Below are positions 11,321-22,894 of a stretch of 34,563 nt of DNA, piece by piece. Within the stretch, counting starts at the first letter, position 1. Each line of letters opens with the position of its first letter. The notes under the pieces are model-generated. The model worked only from the letters and a program-made list of their open reading frames with translations. It searched no databases and was not told the DNA's origin. Origin of the DNA: Perkinsus marinus ATCC 50983. Taxonomy: Eukaryota; Perkinsozoa; Perkinsida; Perkinsidae. Location of the stretch: contig NW_003211810.1 in NCBI RefSeq assembly GCF_000006405.1, positions 13,355 to 47,917 of the forward strand, written 5' to 3'. A program made the translations under genes and the position numbers.

Positions 11321-11715
11321 TAGCGTTGAACCTAGGAAGAGTCACAGATTCCTACTCTGCTATAATATTCGTTAAAATATACCCTCATTTATAATCAGAT
11401 AATATCAATGTCTTATAAATATCCAATATTATAGTATATTAATATAATATCTAATATGCCGATGGGCGTACGAAGCCTCTCGTGACAGCTCGAAGGTCGG
11501 TACAGTTCCCAAAGGAAAGTCATACACAAGGAAAGGTCAATACAGAATGCAAGAGATGTCGAATCAGCATTGTTGACCACTTACGCTCCAGTGGGTTCAG
11601 CTTGCAGGGCAGCAGTATCTGCCAGGAAGTTGTGCACTTATCAGCCACCCTTGCGACAGCCCCATGTGAGTGTTATTTCTCCCACTACTAGCCAACTCTA
11701 CACTAGGAAACCTAC
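11321..11715. other. AT-rich intergenic stretch
   Basis: Contains an AT-rich run (11365-11458) just upstream of the twin-CX3C gene, plausible as its promoter region. At 11590-11640 a few codons could be a 3' exon of the Pro/Ser-rich gene. Nothing else supported. Confidence 0.35.
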
Positions 11716-12394
11716 CGGGGCCGGTCGTGTCTGGTTTGGTGATGCTACTACTGTCATCCTTCTGCACATCCCTCGGACTGTGTGGGTTCACCTCAATACC
11801 CGGCATGGTCACGGCCGGAGCTGGCCCTACAACAACGATCGGTCCCTCATCACTCGACAGTTCATACCACCCACCTCCACCGGGTGTCACAGTTCTTCCT
11901 CCAGAGACTCTGTCACCTGAAGAGACAATGCGAAATGCTGTTAGCGACGAGTGCATCGTACTTCCTGTAGTGGGTCTTGTAGTCGACACTTCGGGCATGG
12001 GTGGTCGCGTGATAGGACTATTCGCTCGCCTGTGCTCGAATGCTAAAGAAAAACCACCGGCAATAGTAAACCAGCACTGCCATATCTTGAACCCGACTAA
12101 ACGGTGAATTCACCATGTCAACAATGTCAAATTACAAGTAAATCACTAAGAACAACAGGGCATAGAATCAAGGTATTACAATCAAAGGCTCGGTCCGTCT
12201 GCCATTCCTCGAAGTGCCTCCAAGCTGAACCAACCGAGACCACTACACAGTGGGCGAACAGATGAGTTCATCCTTACGCTCAGTGGCGTCTCGACCAGGT
12301 ACTGTACGTACTGCAAACCGCGCCGGCAGCGAGGGGATGCTCAAGTCGGCTGACCTGACACGTAGTAAACAACATCACTGCTACTGTCAGCCAT
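11716..12394 (-). CDS. Unresolved Pro/Ser-rich gene (partial model)
   Basis: Two pieces look real. A start exon 12394-12355 joins through a 44-nt intron to 12310-12249, reading MADSSSDVVYYVS then VRTVPGRDATERKDELICSP. A longer exon at about 12042-11716, after a good polypyrimidine acceptor, is rich in Pro, Ser, Thr and Gly (ANSPITRPPMPEVSTTRPTT, then RTVTPGGGGWYELSSDEG). I could not make the phase agree between 12249 and 12042, so there may be a missed exon or two separate genes. Function unknown. Confidence 0.35.
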
Positions 12395-12483
12395 ACGCCC
12401 TGCTTCCCTACAGGATCTGCAGAAGACTCGCTGCGTTGCACAGCATTTCAACGGCTAAAAAAACTAAGCTATGATGCATACAC

Positions 12484-12599
12484 GTACAAGTTTCCATGCG
12501 AACTTTGGTAGAAGTGCACAGAAACCGAACAGAATTTTCCGAAATTTCCACAAATTTTCCATATTGTAGTTGACCATATGTACATTCATCCCCACACTG
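12484..12599 (+). mobile_element. MITE copy B, 5'-truncated
   Basis: Matches the right two thirds of the family (GGTAGAAGTGCACAGAAACC, GAATTTTCCGAAATTTCC, terminal CACACTG). It lies downstream of the MOG1 stop codon. Confidence 0.75.
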
Positions 12600-12732
12600 C
12601 CCTAGATTAACCAACAGCAACGCCTCTGTCCAGTATAGGACGCAATGAGCACAGGATAAGGCTTGCTGGTTCATCATACTACGAGAAGAGATAATACAAG
12701 GCAACAGCGGAGAAACTCCTTTGCTGGTTGTG

Positions 12733-13781
12733 TCAGAGAAACAGCGAGTCGTCTTTAACTTCTATGGACTCAAGAATGAGCCACAGATTCTTCTCCAGCA
12801 CCGAACTGGTCTCGAACCCACCGGCCGATTGTGAGCCATGGGTCAACGTTACTACCATATCCGAGGAATATTCTGAAGGGAATGATCATTACAGACTCCG
12901 CAACCAACACAGATCTATTACGTGGCATACGCCTTATCCCCATCGCCAATGGTGTCCATTTGAGTCCTTCCTTGTCGTGTATATGACGCCCGTTCACCAT
13001 AACCTGCCAACAACACGTGTAGGAGGTGCATTCCCTACAGACGATGGTGATATCGTGTACATTCCGATAGAAAAACCCTAAAGTGATGCACTCACAAATG
13101 TCTTTGAGCCTAGGAGATGGATTCCCTACAGGCATTTTCCGATGGAAAAAAACGTCAAGTGACGCGTCCACAAACGATCTCGCATGATCAGCGAAGTAGA
13201 TTCAGCATCGAATTTTACCAGGGAGTCTCCATTCGCTGCCTTCCGACAGCTAATCTCGTCGATGTCATACGATACACTATCAGTGGCTTCGGCTAGGTCG
13301 CTGAAGAAGTGCCTGGGAGAAGAGACCCGGGTTCGATTCCCAGGGGCTCCATTTCTACCAACCTTGCAACCTCATCAGACTCCTTGAGCTCCTCTACGAA
13401 GTTCAACAACTCGATCACAAGACTAGCACCAGAATCGTCTACCACATTGGTAAAGACCTGAAACCCAATCATCGGCAATCCTAGGCTATCGCAACCAGCG
13501 TGGAAAATACGGAAATTGCAATAAATTTTGGGAGTTTCTTATTGATTTCTATACACAAATTCCTATATAAACTCCTATAACTAGTGGAGAAATTCCCGAC
13601 TGTCGAAAGCAAATATACATTCCTCCAACACTGATCATAACAAAACATCAAGACCAAACGAGCTACGCCCTGACTCTACCTCCTGGTAATCAGGCACAGT
13701 CCGTACAGTGCTGGAGTCGGCAAACCCCTTAGGTATAAGGCATTCAATAGCTCCACCGTACCTGACCCCAGAGTGATCCAT
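12733..13781 (-). CDS. MOG1: Ran-binding nuclear import factor Mog1
   Basis: Mog1 binds the small GTPase Ran and affects its nucleotide state during nuclear transport. Five exons (13781-13680, 13457-13363, 13312-13219, 13003-12922, 12872-12733) total 513 nt with consistent phases, giving 170 aa, close to the family length. Landmarks: YGGAIECLIPKGFADSS near the N-terminus, VPDYQEVF across the first junction, LVIELLNFVEE, HFFSDLAEAT, then MVNGRHIHDKEGLKWTPLAM and SDMVVTLTHGSQS. Intron 1 holds MITE copy C; intron 2 (50 nt) is mostly a tRNA-like sequence in antisense; intron 3 (215 nt) holds an internal duplication. The Met at 13781 gives the normal Mog1 start; an in-frame Met at 13886 is upstream. 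Confidence 0.9.
13030..13175. repeat. Imperfect direct duplication inside MOG1 intron 3
   Basis: Two units of about 55-70 bp (13030-13098 and 13120-13175) share ATTCCCTACAG, CATT(TT)CCGAT(A/G)GAAAAA and a GTGA(T/C)GC...CACAAA end. They are diverged, so the duplication is not recent. Confidence 0.6.
13326..13351 (+). pseudogene. tRNA 3'-half relic (T-arm and acceptor)
   Basis: CCCGGGTTCGATTCCCAG forms a T-arm with the canonical GTTCGATTCC, followed by GGGCTCCA, an acceptor strand plus discriminator base. No matching 5' half is present. On the opposite strand this piece makes up the centre of the 50-nt MOG1 intron 2. Confidence 0.6.
13496..13633 (-). mobile_element. MITE copy C in MOG1 intron 1
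   Basis: Ends CAGCGTGGAAAATA and CCTCCAACACTG. Flanked by ATCGCAAC and ATCATAAC, an 8-bp target duplication matching at 6 of 8 positions. About 35 bp of the interior is missing relative to longer copies. Confidence 0.85.
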
Positions 13782-14250
13782 ACCATCATCAACTAACTCG
13801 TGCGTGTGAATGATAGGACAGAAACCCAGCCGCCCTTGAAAGACTCCCATGCACAATCGTCCACAAGCATTTTCACCAACTAGCATAGCAAGGGCCCCGT
13901 CCTACAGCTGTTTATCCTCCAAATCTCCCGGCTCCCATTCAGAAGGGTAACTATTTTCTCGACGACATTCTCTATTTGACATTAATGTATATGCAACAAT
14001 TCTGATCAAACACAAACTGCTTCGCTCCGCCCACTCTTTATAAACTCCCCACATCAGATCAGCAGTGAAACGATAGTAAATGATCATTCAAGACTACCAC
14101 TGCTACTCCAGGAACGTGGACGACCGCCACCACTGGTGGCGGTCGCATAATGCTATACAATGACGTAGTACTTATGATACCACACTTTTTACGTAAGTCG
14201 ACCCGCCTCTAGGCAGCACAGTCTCGAATCAGTATGAGCCTTCTATGACT
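13782..14250. other. Intergenic between MOG1 start and UTP5-like stop
   Basis: A 61-codon minus frame (13902-14087) is open but unsupported. The stretch contains the palindrome at 14121-14145. Confidence 0.4.
14121..14145. repeat. Perfect palindrome, 12-bp arms, 1-base spacer
   Basis: CGACCGCCACCA, a single C, then the exact reverse complement. It begins 106 bp past the stop codon of the UTP5-like gene. Confidence 0.9.
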
Positions 14251-15162
14251 CTAGTCGGACCCTTCGTCATCCCCATCATCGTCGCTTTCCGAATCCATCG
14301 CGTCAAGACTGTCCTCGTCTGTCTCCATAGCAACGTCATTATCATAGGCAGCATCATCTCCACCGTTAGGGGACTCGACGTACCTGACCAGCACGGACCC
14401 TCCTCCCAGTGCTACTCTCATGCGGTACGTACTTCGCCAAGGGCTCGGGAGGGGCCACCTTAGCTGCACGCTGTTGAGTAGTGCATACGTTAATCACTGC
14501 TTGGACTCTACCGTGCAGCTTGGACAAAGCAGAGTAATACGCAGTACGTTGGTGGAAGGACGCCAACAAGGGAGCTGAAACTGGACGTTCCTCACAGGGC
14601 AATTACTCTCCTACTACCAATAACTGCTTTGGTGTCCTCAGGATGCCCAGAGAGGTAGCCAGCATGGACCAACAGCAGATTGCGTGTCCATTCCGACAGG
14701 ACCACGGCCCGAGCGGGAGACTTGTCCAAAGCGATGCAAATGTGCGACAATATCTGTGCAGCTTCTGGACCTGATGTAGAGCTCTAAGACTAAACTCATC
14801 GCCCATATTACCAGTGATGTCCCTCGCAGTAGCTGCCATAACAGCATTGTTGGTAGTATGAAGGACCCGATCAAGAGCCATGGTGTCCCCACCAGCCAAG
14901 CCTTGTCGAACAAGGGCCGCCATAGACGCCGAGGATCTGCCAACGAGGTCTACTGGGAGCCTCCAAGGCGTATCAGCTTACCTCGACTTGTCAGCCGGTC
15001 GCTTCGCTTTCTTCTGTGCTATGAGCTTCTCTTCAGCCTCCTTGCTTTGCTGGGCCAGAGCCTGAAGGACCGCCGTCCCAACTCGGCGATCGCTGATACC
15101 AGTACTACTACCTTCATCTGCTCCTCAGTGGCCGCACGCTTCGACGCAGGTAGCTGAACCAT
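14251..15162 (-). CDS. Short UTP5/WDR43-like protein with Utp12 domain
   Basis: UTP5 (WDR43) is a t-UTP component of the small-subunit processome acting in nucleolar pre-rRNA processing. Six exons (15162-15112, 15061-14982, 14936-14812, 14770-14618, 14580-14433, 14383-14251) total 690 nt, 229 aa, all phases consistent, with introns of 37-50 nt. The centre resembles the Utp12 helical domain: AALVRQGLAGGDTMALDRVL, ILSHICIALDKSPARAVVLS, EWTRNLLLVHAGYLSGHPED, then SFHQRTAYYSALSKLHGRVQ. The tail is highly acidic (DSESDDDGDDEGSD). The usual N-terminal WD40 propeller is absent; the protein begins MVQLPASKRAATEEQMK with a Lys-rich helix. WD40 and Utp12 halves may be separate genes here, or this is another Utp12-domain paralogue. 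Confidence 0.8.
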
Positions 15163-15306
15163 AGTAAATGAGGGACTTCAAGCCTAATGACAGGCCCTAC
15201 GACACGACACAGCCGCCCTATCCAGAACTAGTAACAAGCCCTCTCAAAGGCGACAACGTGACGATTACGCATCTCCCTCTAGTTGGATCGCTTGATTTGA
15301 TGCAAC

Positions 15307-15498
15307 CTAACTGCCAGTGCATAACGGAAGTGCATCACTTCTGACTGTATTGCATTGCATACAACCTTCCTTGCATGTAGGGCAGAACTCCGGGACCCTA
15401 CGACAGAAAGTGTCACGCGCCACGAAATTACGCGCTCGCCCCAACAACGCAAGAACGAGCAGCAACCCAACTGAATGTAGATGACATCCAGTGCTCAT
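15307..15498 (-). CDS. Possible small secreted Cys-rich protein
   Basis: A 63-codon intronless frame begins MSTGCHLHSVGLLLVLALLG, which resembles a signal peptide, followed by a short Cys-rich body (FCRRVPEFCPTCKEGCMQCN). It stands alone between two genes on the same strand. No family recognised; it may be chance. Confidence 0.3.
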   Translation of the reverse strand: MSTGCHLHSVGLLLVLALLGRARNFVARDTFCRRVPEFCPTCKEGCMQCNTVRSDALPLCTGS

Positions 15499-15645
15499 CG
15501 CTCATAATATAAGACGCCCTTTGATCTCTACCACTCATGGACCGACAGGAACCCAAAGCGGACAGAAGTAGTAGGAGAATGAGGTGTTATGATACTATAA
15601 TACATTTGATACAAATCTTGACGACAGTACGACTCAAATAGAACG

Positions 15646-18222
<2,577 letters not shown>

Positions 18223-18346
18223 ACAAGAAAACTGGCGCAAAGCAATAACTGCGCACTGCGAAGATTTTCACTCACCCTTAGACAATGAACTTGCTCTATG
18301 GATGTGATTCTAAAGTTGAGAATGAATTTTGGCGCTCCCTCGACGG

Positions 18347-18409
18347 CTAATACGACTTCAGAATTTCAGGAACTTCCCAGAATCAGCAGCAATTCTGAAA
18401 TCGTATTAG
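18347..18409. repeat. Inverted repeat, 19-bp arms, 25-bp loop
   Basis: Arms 18347-18365 (CTAATACGACTTCAGAATT) and 18391-18409 are complementary with one mismatch. It could form a stem-loop or be a remnant of a very small foldback element. Confidence 0.75.
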
Positions 18410-18836
18410 ATCGAATTTCCTAATAGGAAGTATTTGCCATCGAATGCCACCGGTGACCTCCGCGGCTTCAAAGTCCCAACAAGCGAGGATGCAAAAAAGA
18501 GCGAAATAGACGCATATCGACAGACGCCTTCTCGAGGCTTTCGCTGAGTATTCATATCGTTGCTATGTGTTAGTTGTCGTTAAATGAGACTGTCCTAAAT
18601 AACGAGCATTACATGATACAACAATCACGTCCTTTTGCTCTAATCTCATGTTCATTGAATCTATTCTGGACCTCCGAATCGATCCTAGCATCGTGTTATA
18701 CATGTGAGAGGCGATTCTGGAGAGTTTCGAAATGAACGACCCCTGAGTGGTAGTCGCCGTCAGTAGACAGGGAATAGAGACTATCTTGCAAATCTTGGAT
18801 TTTCTCAACGCTCCGCCAGCATGAACAAGCTTGGCT

Positions 18837-19026
18837 CAAGTGACATTGGAATGTATGTTAGTCTTCCTCAGCTGAGCTCAGGAGTTTCCTCACTAATTAT
18901 AGAACCTTACATACGAATTCGGGTAGAAGTGTATAAAAATCACTAAGAAATTCCGAAAATTTCCTCAAAATTTCCATATTGTCACCAACACATGTAGTTG
19001 GCCATGCGCATATTTCCTCGTGGTGG
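18837..19026 (+). mobile_element. MITE copy E, intergenic, ends decayed
   Basis: Interior matches the family well (CCTCAGCTGAGCTCAGGAG, TACGAATTCGGGTAGAAGTG, ACACATGTAGTTGGCCATG). Both termini have diverged, so its limits are approximate. Confidence 0.8.
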
Positions 19027-19405
19027 TGGTGGCGTTAGCATCTACGATAGTTGCATCATCTACCGACGGGGTGCGACAGTGTGGATGACAAAATGCACAT
19101 TCCTTAGCACATGATTCGTTTTGAAGTAGTCTTACGTGGCAACGGCATGGTTATCTCGTTGTTCTCTCATTCAAGGGGAAATTTTTTGTGTTTTTCCCGT
19201 CATTTTTTCGTGAAATTCTGAACGGATATTGGAACTACATAGTAGAACTCAATGGGGCTCTATTCTATTCTAATTACTCAGTGGGGTCTCACCCGCGTTA
19301 TGAAACTCACGAGCAGTGGTGATGCTAGACGAAGTCGAAATTTACAAGAAATTATCGTTGAGAATTTTACGAGCGCAAGCCATCCTAGGCCTACTGTCAG
19401 CTCTG

Positions 19406-19505
19406 NNNNNNNNNNNNNNNNNNNNNNNNNNNNNNNNNNNNNNNNNNNNNNNNNNNNNNNNNNNNNNNNNNNNNNNNNNNNNNNNNNNNNNNNNNNNNNN
19501 NNNNN
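19406..19505. other. Assembly gap (100 N)
   Basis: A run of exactly 100 Ns, the usual placeholder for a gap of unknown size. Frames crossing it have no meaning. Confidence 0.99.
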
Positions 19506-20034
19506 TGTGAGCATCCAGCCAGTAGCAGTGACCGTTTTGTGTCATTTTCCCATTTCTTCTTGTATAGAACTGCTATTACTGCTATCACTCTACTAGTGTA
19601 ACATTGAACAGTATCAATTCTCCATTATTATATGATAGACGACGTCTAATGCAGTCATCGACGCACAGGTCCGAGTCTAGTCCACTCGGCCAAGTTGTTG
19701 TTAGTAGATAGTGTACTGAGGTACTGACTACCACAGCCCTCAGCTACATCATCACTAGATGTCTCTCACAAGACTATGGTGGCTCCCTCTGTGTTGCTGC
19801 TGAGGCTTTAAGCAGCCTTATTGAGGTGTTTATCGTTACAGTGAGAAGGAGCTCATCTTGCATCGTTCAATCTTACCAAATTTCTCTATGGTGCTGCATC
19901 AGGTGGCGCGGCTTTTATTGTCTCAATGCTCAGAAGTGCGTTGTGTCGAGCTCTCTTAATATCAGCTGTTGTCGTTATGTAGAGTACGCGCTGCTTTCAG
20001 CCTGTCCAACTATCTTGTCCCGAGGTTCGCCATT
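19506..20034. other. Intergenic upstream of the PAM2 gene
   Basis: No exon supported. The frame of the PAM2 gene stays open upstream to a Met at 19969. Confidence 0.4.
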
Positions 20035-21035
20035 ATGTCCACGGCTGCGGTCACGGTCGGTCATCATCAGCCTTTCTGGGTAGACCCTCCCTCCAAACGA
20101 GGCGCTTTCCATGAGAGATCTACAACCTCGGCACTTGGCACTGTGATGGTGCCAGTGGGAGACCTCCTGAAACGCATCACGGGCGCTCATTATGGTCAGC
20201 ATGGGCCGGTGCCTTGCTCTGCCAATGTGAGGCCTAGCAGTGGCAGGACTGTTGGATCATGCAGAATGTCCGTGCACGCACGCGCAAGCGAATTGGTTAA
20301 GATTATGTATGATTCTAAGGATGGGGCGTATTATCTGCAACTGGATGTCGAAGTTGATATGCCGACGGCCATATTGGGAGAGGAGATACTGGCCCATGTG
20401 AAGCCCACGTCCTCTTCACCGACTCGGGACAATTTCGAGGAAGTAGTGGTATGGGAGTCCTACTGATGATGATTCTGTGGTGTAGGTACCGATATCGCAG
20501 ATTAGAGAGTTGGGTCATAGTGGGACCGCGGCGTGGCAAACATATAGGACGTGGAACAAATGGCAGAAGACTAAGCACCGTGCAGTGTACTTCGTACGGG
20601 CTGAGAAGACGGCGCTGGGGCTTCCCCTGCCGAGCTCAGTCGAGGGGCCCAATGGTGACAGTATGTTCATGAACGGGCTCAATGCCAACGCTCCTGAGTT
20701 CACGCCTAGTTCAAGGTCAGGAATTCGCGTGAAGGGAAGGGCGTATGGTGACGTTGGTTTAGTGCGCCGAGTCCCCCATCGGATAGTGGAGGTGCTGATA
20801 GGAGGTCATCTATTGATGATCAACATACTGTTGGAATAGGCAGGTGCTTGTTGCCAAGCGAGGTGAGTTCAGAGAGGAGTGGTATGCTCTATGTAATTTG
20901 CAGGTGGCAGCGCTTCTGGGGGATGATTGCCTTCACCATGAGGAGGCGTTCGATTCTGATCTGTCCTGCAGCCCAATCGGTCATCCTCTGCACCAGCACG
21001 TAGACTACCATGACGGCTGGAGAACAAGAATGTAA
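20035..21035 (+). CDS. PAM2-motif protein, probable poly(A)-binding-protein partner
   Basis: Three exons (20035-20442, 20486-20791, 20844-21035) total 906 nt, 301 aa, joined in phase 0 by introns of 43 and 52 nt. Starts MSTAAVTVGHHQPFWVDPPS. At about residues 200-210 it reads GLNANAPEFTP, which fits the PAM2 consensus LNxxAxxFxP recognised by the MLLE domain of cytoplasmic poly(A)-binding protein. No other domain was recognised; a central stretch (HSGTAAWQTYRTWNKWQK) is Trp-rich. Role in mRNA stability or translation is inferred from the motif only. Start chosen as the Met at 20035; an upstream in-frame Met at 19969 is possible. A hairpin lies 100 bp past the stop. Confidence 0.78.
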
Positions 21036-21134
21036 ACTATCACCGACTGCTATAGACTATGTTATGCTACAGGCCCTTCAAGGGGGATTCGTGGGTCCCC
21101 TTGGGCATGGACGGAGGGCGCTCCCGCCTCACGA

Positions 21135-21153
21135 GTGCTGCTGAGAGCAGCAC
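21135..21153. repeat. Hairpin, 8-bp arms, 3-base loop
   Basis: GTGCTGCT-GAG-AGCAGCAC, 100 bp past the PAM2-gene stop codon. Possible 3'-end signal or structure in the 3' UTR. Confidence 0.6.
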
Positions 21154-21972
21154 TACCAGCAGCAGCCTGGCTACTGCGAATGAGTCTCCGTCACGCGCCA
21201 CGGAAATGTGGTAGCTGGCCAGTATTATAGCGTCCACCAGTGTTACGCTATCATGAACCTATGAAATCTCGTTATGCGTATATCTATTATCACCTCCTAT
21301 AGGTGTGTTATCATTAAACTATTATCATCAACGTCATCGACGACGAAGGAGTAGTTTGGTCGCTGAGTAACCAGGTCTTAATTTTCTTTTTAATATCATC
21401 ATCATTATCAGGGTAGTGGCGGTGGTCTCCTATGGTTGGCAGCGTTTCTGTGATATCACGTACAGGTCCAGGCACAGGCTTGGACCATCCACCGCCTTTG
21501 CCCCCTTTTTGTCCTCCTTACGTGTGACGCTAGTTGCTAACTCAACCGGCAACGGTGTCTTAGTCGTAGTCGTGGTTCGGTGGAGCATTCCAGTGAACAT
21601 CTCTTTCAAACCTGCTAGCGAGAGCTTCAGGACAATATAGTGCTCACTTCGTAGGGTAGATGTAGTCCATAGTAGCATTCGAGTCGGTAATACATGGACC
21701 TGGTCGTAGTAGTATTAGCATCGTTTTGTGTGATGCGATGAGTGGGACTTCAAGCAGGTGAGAGACCAGGGGCGTATCTTCGAATCTTCGCTGTGCGCAA
21801 AGATATATGTTTTGGTTCTCAGATATATGGTATCAATGACATACCAGAATAACATCAAAGCGAAGTCGGGTTTCTGCACTTGAACTAGTGTTTTGTGAAT
21901 AATATCGTAATCGATTAGTTGGGCGCGCGCGGTCGCTTGCTAGGTAGTTGGTATTTGGGTATTTCGAGTCTG
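21154..21972. other. Intergenic, weak frames only
   Basis: Frames of 74-82 codons on both strands at 21416-21678 overlap each other and have no supporting splice sites. No gene claimed. Confidence 0.35.
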
Positions 21973-22484
21973 ATGCTTAGGGTAGCTGCTCGCGCTGCAA
22001 TACGTCTCGGTGGAGCTCACGGTCGTGAGCTCCCCGAGTACGTGGTCCTTCCTCATAATCAGCAGAGGTGATGAGGATAGTAGTAGGGAATGTTGATGGA
22101 TGGTTGTGGGCAGGTATGGCCGCGATAAAAGTTATGACTATTTTACCTGTCTGTGGCACTTCCCTAAGATGGTGTTCACTGAGAAGTGGTGCTATACGAA
22201 TATCATGTGGTTCGTGTGTAGGTTGTGACCATCAGCTAAGTGGTCTGATCTGTCCTTCTATTTTAGTCTGGACCGGTTTTTGGTTTATTCCCAATTACAT
22301 TTGGTGGGAGAGGCGGTATGCTTATCAAAAGGCGGGCTTTCACTGGGAGCACACGAACAGGTGAGTTCACTAGTCTCAGCCTTCAAACGTGAGACTATGT
22401 ATGTGTAGGAAACTGCAAGCACGCAAAGAAGCGTTGGGTATGGACAAGGTGCCGGCGAGCGGCATGGACTGGCCTAGTGGGTAG
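21973..22484 (+). CDS. Small mitochondrial single-pass membrane protein
   Basis: Four exons (21973-22067, 22114-22217, 22267-22360, 22409-22484) total 369 nt, 122 aa, introns 46-49 nt, phases consistent. The first 18 residues (MLRVAARAAIRLGGAHGR) have the look of a matrix presequence. A hydrophobic aromatic segment, NIMWFVFWTGFWFIPNYIWW, is followed by a basic helix (ERRYAYQKAGFHWEHTNRKL). Size and layout suit an accessory subunit of a respiratory complex or ATP synthase, but I recognise no family; such subunits are often lineage-specific in alveolates. Confidence 0.8.
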
Positions 22485-22676
22485 AGGCAGGCCTATTATG
22501 TCACCACTGAACGTCAAGTTCAGCAGCAGCACAGGCTGGGGATAGGCATTAAATGCAAGTCCTTGCCAAGAAGGAGTATTCACATGATAGTATCATCAAT
22601 TTTTGGTTATAAACTACTGAGTGTCGAGTTAGGAGGTATCCAGTGCGCGGCTGAGGAGGAGTAGCGACGAAGAGAT

Positions 22677-22855
22677 CAGTGTTGGAGGAATATATGTTTG
22701 CTTAACTCAGCACATTTCTTACTAATTATAGGAGCTTACATGCAGATTCGAGTGGAAGGGTACAGAAAACGAAGAAAATTCCCCGAAATTTCCTCAGGAT
22801 TTTCACATTGTGACCAGCGCATGTCACCTGACCATGTGCATATTTTCCTACACTG
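22677..22855 (+). mobile_element. MITE copy F, 40 bp upstream of BCAS2
   Basis: Full length, 179 bp, starting CAGTGTTGGAGGAATATATG and ending ATATTTTCCTACACTG, showing both terminal inverted repeats. Flanks GAAGAGAT and TTAGAGGC agree at four of eight positions. Its position places it in the BCAS2 promoter or 5' UTR. Confidence 0.92.
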
Positions 22856-22894
22856 TTAGAGGCGGTTGTTCAGTTATATAAGTTCTCACTTGGA

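Larger units (their letters stand above)
18223..19405. other. Intergenic upstream of the hydrolase gene
   Basis: Holds an inverted repeat (18347-18409) and MITE copy E. Frames of up to 81 codons are open but show no supporting features. Confidence 0.4.

Noticed and set aside
10809-11375. Plus-strand frame of 188 codons
   Set aside because: It covers the three-exon minus-strand gene and its introns; the minus model has consistent phases and a better protein.
11670-12107. Plus-strand hydrophobic frame of 145 codons
   Set aside because: It lies opposite the Pro/Ser-rich minus-strand exon, whose composition produces open frames on the other strand; no plus-strand splice partners found.
19252-19596. 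Frames running through the run of N
   Set aside because: They exist only because the 100-base gap has no stop codons.
22012-22033. 10-bp inverted repeat GGAGCTCACG with 2-base spacer
   Set aside because: It lies inside coding exon 1 of the 122-aa mitochondrial protein and is explained well enough by the codons there.
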